From: Blautia sp900556555
GTDB taxonomy: Bacteria > Bacillota > Clostridia > Lachnospirales > Lachnospiraceae
Length of the DNA stretch: 18,052 nt
Reading direction: 5' to 3' (one strand)
Assembly: GCA_964250615.1 (NCBI GenBank)
Contig: CAXUGM010000043.1
Shown here: positions 14,574 to 18,052 of the stretch, one piece after another
How positions within the stretch are numbered: position 1 is the stretch's first letter
Layout: each line of letters begins with the position of its first letter
The notes under the pieces: model-generated
What the model saw: the letters and a program-made list of their open reading frames with translations, nothing else
What the model was told of the DNA's origin: nothing
Database searches by the model: none
Position numbers and translations under genes: made by a program

Positions 14574-15761
14574 TCAATCAGTTTGCTTTTTCCCTAATTC
14601 TTCTTTCCATGCATTGTAAACTTTTTGACGGAAAGCATCGTCATTTAGTACTTTCAATGCTAGTTCTACCAGAGAACAGGCACCTTTCTCCATGGCCTTG
14701 TGTGCTTCAGGTTTCAAGGTGGCATCACGAAAAGCTTTGGTATGTAGTGCTAAAGGCTCGTCTGTAATAGAGAGGAGTGTCTGGATAGAAGGACAGCGGT
14801 AGCTGACATTTCCAACGTCAGAGGAACCGGCAGCAGGAGGAACATCCTTTACTTTTAATCCATAGCCTTTCATGATTGTGGTAATTTCCTCTTCCATAGG
14901 TACGTTTCTTACCATATCTGCAAAGTCAGAAAGGCCAAAGCTGAGTTTTACAGTACAATCTAATGCCATAGCAGCAGCATTGGCACATTTTTTAATCATT
15001 TCATCAGCTTTTAGAAGCCTTGACATGGAAGAAGTTCGAAATTCCATACGGATTTTACAATAGTCCGGGATAATATTCGGTGCTTTTCCGCCATCTAAAA
15101 TAACAGCATTTACATGAATGTCGGGTGTGAAACATTCTCTTCTTGCATCAATTAAATCAAGAAATTTTCTTCCGGCAGCCAGGGCACTTTTTCCATCCCA
15201 GGGTGCCATGACAGCATGTGCTGTTTCACCAAAAAATTCCACTACATAACAGCGGAGACTTAGGACATCCATGTCAGCAACACAATAACCGCCTGGATTA
15301 CTGTGCATCATGACGGCCATAGACATGGAGTCAAAAACGCCCTGTTCGGCCATACCTATCTTGGCACCATTCTCTTCTTCAGCAGGTGTACCAATAACAT
15401 AGACTTTTCCATGAAATTCATCTTTGAGGTGATGCATAGCCAAGCCAGAAAGTACGGAGAGGGAGCCATGAAGGTTATGTCCACATCCATGTCCAATTTC
15501 AGGCAGTGCGTCATATTCAGCAAGGAATGCAACAGAAGGGCCCTCACCATTGTCAAATTCTGCACAGTAAGCCGTATCGTATCCTGCATAAGGATAAGTT
15601 ACCTGAAAACCAGCATCTTCCAGAATCGCAGCCATTTTCCTGCTTGATTCATATTCCTGATAAGGAAGTTCGGGATGTTCAGCCAAATCCCGGCTTAGTC
15701 TTACAGCATCTTCTAAATAGATACTTACAGCATCTTGGATTTTGCTTTTTAAAGAATCCAT
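14574..15761 (-). CDS. M20-family amidohydrolase/dipeptidase (AbgB/PM20D2-like)
   Basis: A 395-residue cytosolic metallohydrolase of peptidase family M20 (M20D-like). The metal-site motifs are in order: AEYDALPEIGHGCGHNLHG (C93, H95), TPAEEENG (E129/E130 region), MMHSNPGG (H153) and the late ALHTKAF histidine. The lid/dimerisation domain starts near 165 with YVVEFFGETAHAVMAPWDGKSAL. The GHGCGHNLHG and AAGSSDVGNVSY signatures are those of the AbgB/PM20D2 branch, which splits p-aminobenzoyl-glutamate or beta-alanyl/omega-amino dipeptides. The exact substrate cannot be read here. It is first in an operon with the YfcC carrier; AAAGGAG precedes its ATG. Together they probably import and cleave one class of amide-linked amino acid. 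Confidence 0.9.
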   Translation of the reverse strand: MDSLKSKIQDAVSIYLEDAVRLSRDLAEHPELPYQEYESSRKMAAILEDAGFQVTYPYAGYDTAYCAEFDNGEGPSVAFLAEYDALPEIGHGCGHNLHGSLSVLSGLAMHHLKDEFHGKVYVIGTPAEEENGAKIGMAEQGVFDSMSMAVMMHSNPGGYCVADMDVLSLRCYVVEFFGETAHAVMAPWDGKSALAAGRKFLDLIDARRECFTPDIHVNAVILDGGKAPNIIPDYCKIRMEFRTSSMSRLLKADEMIKKCANAAAMALDCTVKLSFGLSDFADMVRNVPMEEEITTIMKGYGLKVKDVPPAAGSSDVGNVSYRCPSIQTLLSITDEPLALHTKAFRDATLKPEAHKAMEKGACSLVELALKVLNDDAFRQKVYNAWKEELGKKQTD

Positions 15762-15873
15762 TGTTGAAAAACTCCTTTCTAAAAATGAAATTTTCGTGCA
15801 TGCTCTAAAAATACTTTATAATAGTAAAACAAAGATAATTAAAGCATACTTAAAGAACTTATAGCGTGATGCT

Positions 15874-15902
15874 AGTATAGCACAGCATTATGCTAAAATC
15901 AA
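15874..15902 (-). promoter_or_regulatory. Promoter/operator of the M20-YfcC operon
   Basis: On the minus strand TTGATT (15902-15897) and TATACT (15879-15874) are 17 bases apart. The dyad AGCAT-T-ATGCT (15884-15894) lies inside the spacer and GCTA-GTA-TAGC (15871-15881) covers the -10 box, with another TAGC at 15862-15865. Such packing suggests a repressor. The leader to the ATG at 15761 is about 105 bases. Confidence 0.65.
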
Positions 15903-16091
15903 GAGTGAATATAAATAAAAAATTGTTTAAAAATACATGAAATTTGAGTGAGGATAAAAATTAAATGGGTGAAATATATAGGAAATGGTTCACAAAAATA
16001 AAAAATTTATTTGTTTTGAATTCATATTTTTGATGACTGGTGCGTTATAAAATCATAATATGAAAAAAAGTATCATAAAATAATGAAAGTA
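15903..16091. other. AT-rich spacer between divergent promoters
   Basis: No plausible gene is seen in the 420 bases between the M20 start and the RpiR start. Apart from the two promoters it is very AT-rich. One long AT dyad, AAATAAA-AAA-TTTATTT (15996-16012), is present; it may be DNA-bend or operator sequence, or chance. Confidence 0.5.
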
Positions 16092-16123
16092 TAGACAACT
16101 TTGTTTTGCGATAGTATAATCGC
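16092..16123 (+). promoter_or_regulatory. Promoter/operator of the rpiR-murQ operon
   Basis: TAGACA (16092-16097) and a perfect TATAAT (16115-16120) are 17 bases apart. The perfect inverted repeat GCGAT-AGTATA-ATCGC (16108-16123) is centred on the -10 box, an ideal autorepression site for the RpiR-type protein encoded next. A further TTATCG follows at 16125-16130. Confidence 0.75.
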
Positions 16124-16183
16124 CTTATCGAGTGAGAGATGTAAGAAGAAAAACATACATATTGCACAAAGCGAGGTGGGAAA

Positions 16184-17092
16184 TTGCAGAGCGTTATTTT
16201 AAAGTTTAGGGAATATTTACCACAATCGAGTTCTACAGAACGAGGCGTGATTGAGTATTTGATGCAAAGACCAGAGGAAGTTGCGACTATGAGCATACGT
16301 GAATTTTCTCAAAATGCTTTTGCTTCTCCGTCTACCATCACAAGACTTTGCAGAAAGTTAGGGTATGCAAAGTATAGAGATTTCCAACAGGCGCTGATGT
16401 ATGAAAATGCTCTGAAAAAAGAGACAATCAGTGAGCAGAATTGTGAAATCCATAGAAGTGATACAATGGAGCAACTGGTAGATAAGTTGATATTTAAAAG
16501 CATTATGTCATTGGAGGATACAAAACGTCTAATAGAGCTGGAAGCTCTGGATAAGAGTGTGGAACTGCTGATGTCTTCCAAAAAAATTGCCTTTTTTGGA
16601 GTAGGTGCCTCTCAGTTGGTAGCAAAGGATGCATATTTAAAATTTTTAAGGGTGAATAAGCCATGCATGGTCAGTGAGGATTTTCATGTACAATTGGTAC
16701 AGGCGCGTAATATGACCAGAGAAGATGTGGGGGTGATTATTAGTTATTCCGGCCTGACTTCTGAGATGGTGGAATGTGCAGAGATTATGAAAGATGCAAA
16801 TGTGCCATTGATTGCCATTACGTGTTTCCATGAATCTCCCTTATCAAAATTGGCGGATTACAATCTTTATGTTTCAGCTACAGAATTTGAATTCAGGACA
16901 GGAAAGTTAGGGTCTAGAATTGCACAGTTAGCTGTTGTTGATATGTTGTATGTGGCCTATGTGCAGAAAAATTATGATAAGTGCATGAATTCACTAAAGA
17001 AGACATTCATTGCGAAAGCAAAAAATATCAAGGAGAAGGAGCGGGGAAACGATGCCGGACTTAAGGAAACTGACAACGGAAAAGCGGAATAG
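16184..17092 (+). CDS. RpiR/MurR-family transcriptional regulator with SIS domain
   Basis: A 302-residue regulator. The N-terminal helix-turn-helix (about 1-77) has STERGVIEYLMQRPEEVATMSIREFSQNAFASPSTITRLCRKLGYAKYRDF, the classic RpiR pattern. The C-terminal SIS sugar-phosphate domain (about 120-260) has KKIAFFGVGASQLVAKDAYLKF, VGVIISYSGLTSEMVE and VPLIAITC. A TTG at 16184 is taken as the start because AGGTGGG (16174-16180) precedes it and the protein then begins exactly where the family usually does. The next gene is murQ, so MurNAc-6-phosphate or a related sugar phosphate is the likely effector, as for MurR. Its 3' end overlaps murQ by 41 bases. The palindrome at 16108-16123 suggests autoregulation. 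It could also act on the divergent M20 operon, but the dyads there differ. Confidence 0.92.
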   Translation: MQSVILKFREYLPQSSSTERGVIEYLMQRPEEVATMSIREFSQNAFASPSTITRLCRKLGYAKYRDFQQALMYENALKKETISEQNCEIHRSDTMEQLVDKLIFKSIMSLEDTKRLIELEALDKSVELLMSSKKIAFFGVGASQLVAKDAYLKFLRVNKPCMVSEDFHVQLVQARNMTREDVGVIISYSGLTSEMVECAEIMKDANVPLIAITCFHESPLSKLADYNLYVSATEFEFRTGKLGSRIAQLAVVDMLYVAYVQKNYDKCMNSLKKTFIAKAKNIKEKERGNDAGLKETDNGKAE

Positions 17093-17969
17093 TGAAACTA
17101 TGAAGCTGGACGAAATGACGCCTTATGAAATCATAAGCATTATGAATAAAGAGGATTATAATGTGATTGAAGCCGTTCGTCGGGCACTTCCGGTTATTGA
17201 AACTGCCATTTTATGGGCAACAGAAAGTTTGCGTCAAAAAGGCAGGATTATTTATATCGGAGCTGGAACCAGCGGTCGTCTTGGCGTGTTGGATGCAGTA
17301 GAGTGTCCGCCTACCTTCGGTGTACCATATGATATGGTGGTAGGGCTGATTGCCGGAGGTGAAAAAGCTTTTGTAAAAGCGAAAGAAGGTGCCGAGGATA
17401 ATGTGGAGCTTGGAAAAGCAGATTTGGAAAATATCGGGCTGAACAGTAAAGATATTGTAATTGGTTTGGCTGCAAGTGGCAGAACACCATATGTTATCGG
17501 GGCATTGAAGTATGCAAAACAGGTAGGGTGTAAAAGTATCTCTATTGCATGTAATTCAGGGGCTGAGGTTTCACAGGAAGCAGATTGTGCCATTGAACTG
17601 ATTACAGGTCCAGAAATATTGACGGGTTCTACAAGATTAAAGGCAGGAACTGCCGAGAAAATGGTTCTGAATATGATTTCGACGGTCAGCATGATTGGCA
17701 TTGGAAAGGTGTATGAAAATTTAATGGTAGATGTCCGTCAGACGAACATGAAGTTGGTGACTAGGGCAGAGAATATTGTGATGGAAGCAGTTGGATGTCA
17801 AAGAGAAGAAGCAAGAGCGGCACTGCAGGAAGCCGGAGGAGAAGCAAAACTGGCAATTACTAAAATGCTTTTAGGATGCGATATTGAAACTGCAAAGAAA
17901 TGCCTGGAAAAAGCAGGTGGGAAAGTAAAAACTGCTGTTTCACAGAGAAAAAAAGAAGCAGAAGAATAA
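17052..17969 (+). CDS. murQ: N-acetylmuramic acid 6-phosphate etherase
   Basis: A 305-residue cytosolic lyase that cleaves the D-lactyl ether of MurNAc-6-phosphate to GlcNAc-6-phosphate and D-lactate in cell-wall sugar recycling. The SIS fold is clear: IYIGAGTSGRLGVLDAVECPPTFG (68-90), GLAASGRTPYVIGALKYAKQVGC (138-160), and the etherase signature TGPEILTGSTRLKAGTAEKMVLNMIST (185-211) followed by VYENLMVDVRQTNMKL. The two glutamates used in catalysis in E. coli MurQ (E83, E114) correspond to E84 and E115 here. The C-terminal helical domain (about 240-300) is complete. The ATG at 17052 has GGAGCGGGG upstream and gives the normal length. It lies inside the end of rpiR in another frame, implying coupled translation. 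A MurNAc transporter is not visible and may lie beyond the window. Confidence 0.97.
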   Translation: MPDLRKLTTEKRNSETMKLDEMTPYEIISIMNKEDYNVIEAVRRALPVIETAILWATESLRQKGRIIYIGAGTSGRLGVLDAVECPPTFGVPYDMVVGLIAGGEKAFVKAKEGAEDNVELGKADLENIGLNSKDIVIGLAASGRTPYVIGALKYAKQVGCKSISIACNSGAEVSQEADCAIELITGPEILTGSTRLKAGTAEKMVLNMISTVSMIGIGKVYENLMVDVRQTNMKLVTRAENIVMEAVGCQREEARAALQEAGGEAKLAITKMLLGCDIETAKKCLEKAGGKVKTAVSQRKKEAEE

Positions 17970-18052
17970 GTAAAAAATGATCTCTCGGAATCCTGAGTGA
18001 TTATAGCCAGCAACGTTGGCAATGAACTTTGAAAAGTAAATATTATCGAAAT
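17970..18052. other. Region after murQ up to the window edge
   Basis: An imperfect hairpin, ATCTCTC (17979-17985) with GAGTGAT (17996-18002) and one T-T mismatch, follows the stop, but it has no T run and is not a convincing terminator. A second short dyad around CAACGTTG lies near 18010-18020. No gene is evident. Confidence 0.4.

Noticed and set aside
15996..16012. AT-rich dyad in the divergent intergenic region
   Set aside because: The surrounding sequence is so AT-rich that such symmetry is likely by chance; not promoted to an operator.

Overview
The window looks like a chromosomal stretch of a gut Lachnospiraceae-type Firmicute. The evidence is moderately AT-rich coding, strong Shine-Dalgarno sites, TTGACA/TATAAT promoters, U-tailed intrinsic terminators, a BlaI/BlaR1 pair, an OmpR-type two-component/ABC locus, YfcC-type transport and RpiR/MurQ. 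Genus cannot be fixed from the sequence alone.

Left part (1-1966): a mobile-element graveyard. A tandem-repeat sequence resembling an insertion-sequence end abuts a minus-strand tyrosine integrase that has an internal deletion and lacks its nucleophile end. A plus-strand fragment of a phage/plasmid primase-like protein follows. Next comes an intact type II toxin-antitoxin pair (DinJ/RelB-like antitoxin, ParE/RelE-like toxin) with its own promoter, operator-like dyad and terminator. Positions 2018-3646 (minus) hold an intact BlaI repressor and a BlaR1-type sensor broken by three lesions; the segments lost include every catalytic motif. The blaI promoter is near consensus and carries BlaI-type dyads.

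Middle (3772-11450, all plus): an inositol-monophosphatase family enzyme with its own promoter; a response regulator and a histidine kinase with one short membrane segment; an ABC ATPase and an 892-residue FtsX-type permease, preceded by a cluster of TGTAA/TGCAA half-sites; then a GH13 alpha-glucosidase. The kinase has almost no extracellular part, so the transporter with its two large external loops is the likely sensor of this peptide/envelope-stress type module.

Right part (11451-18052): a 307-base gap holds what appears to be a decayed type I toxin-antitoxin locus (short hydrophobic peptide plus convergent terminators). It is followed by an unusual 447-residue regulator (sensor-like N-terminus, GGDEF-fold-like middle without the GGDEF motif, C-terminal winged helix). 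This gene converges on a two-gene minus operon encoding an M20 amidohydrolase and a YfcC transporter; a 15-bp bidirectional terminator separates them. The M20 promoter is packed with AGCAT/GCTA dyads. Divergent from it, an RpiR/MurR-type regulator (TTG start) overlaps murQ, the MurNAc-6-phosphate etherase. The right part is therefore a peptide/amino-acyl and cell-wall-sugar salvage region with two regulators.

The best candidates for something undescribed are the 447-residue regulator with its M20/YfcC partner operon, the decayed type I toxin locus, and the sensor-poor kinase with its giant permease.
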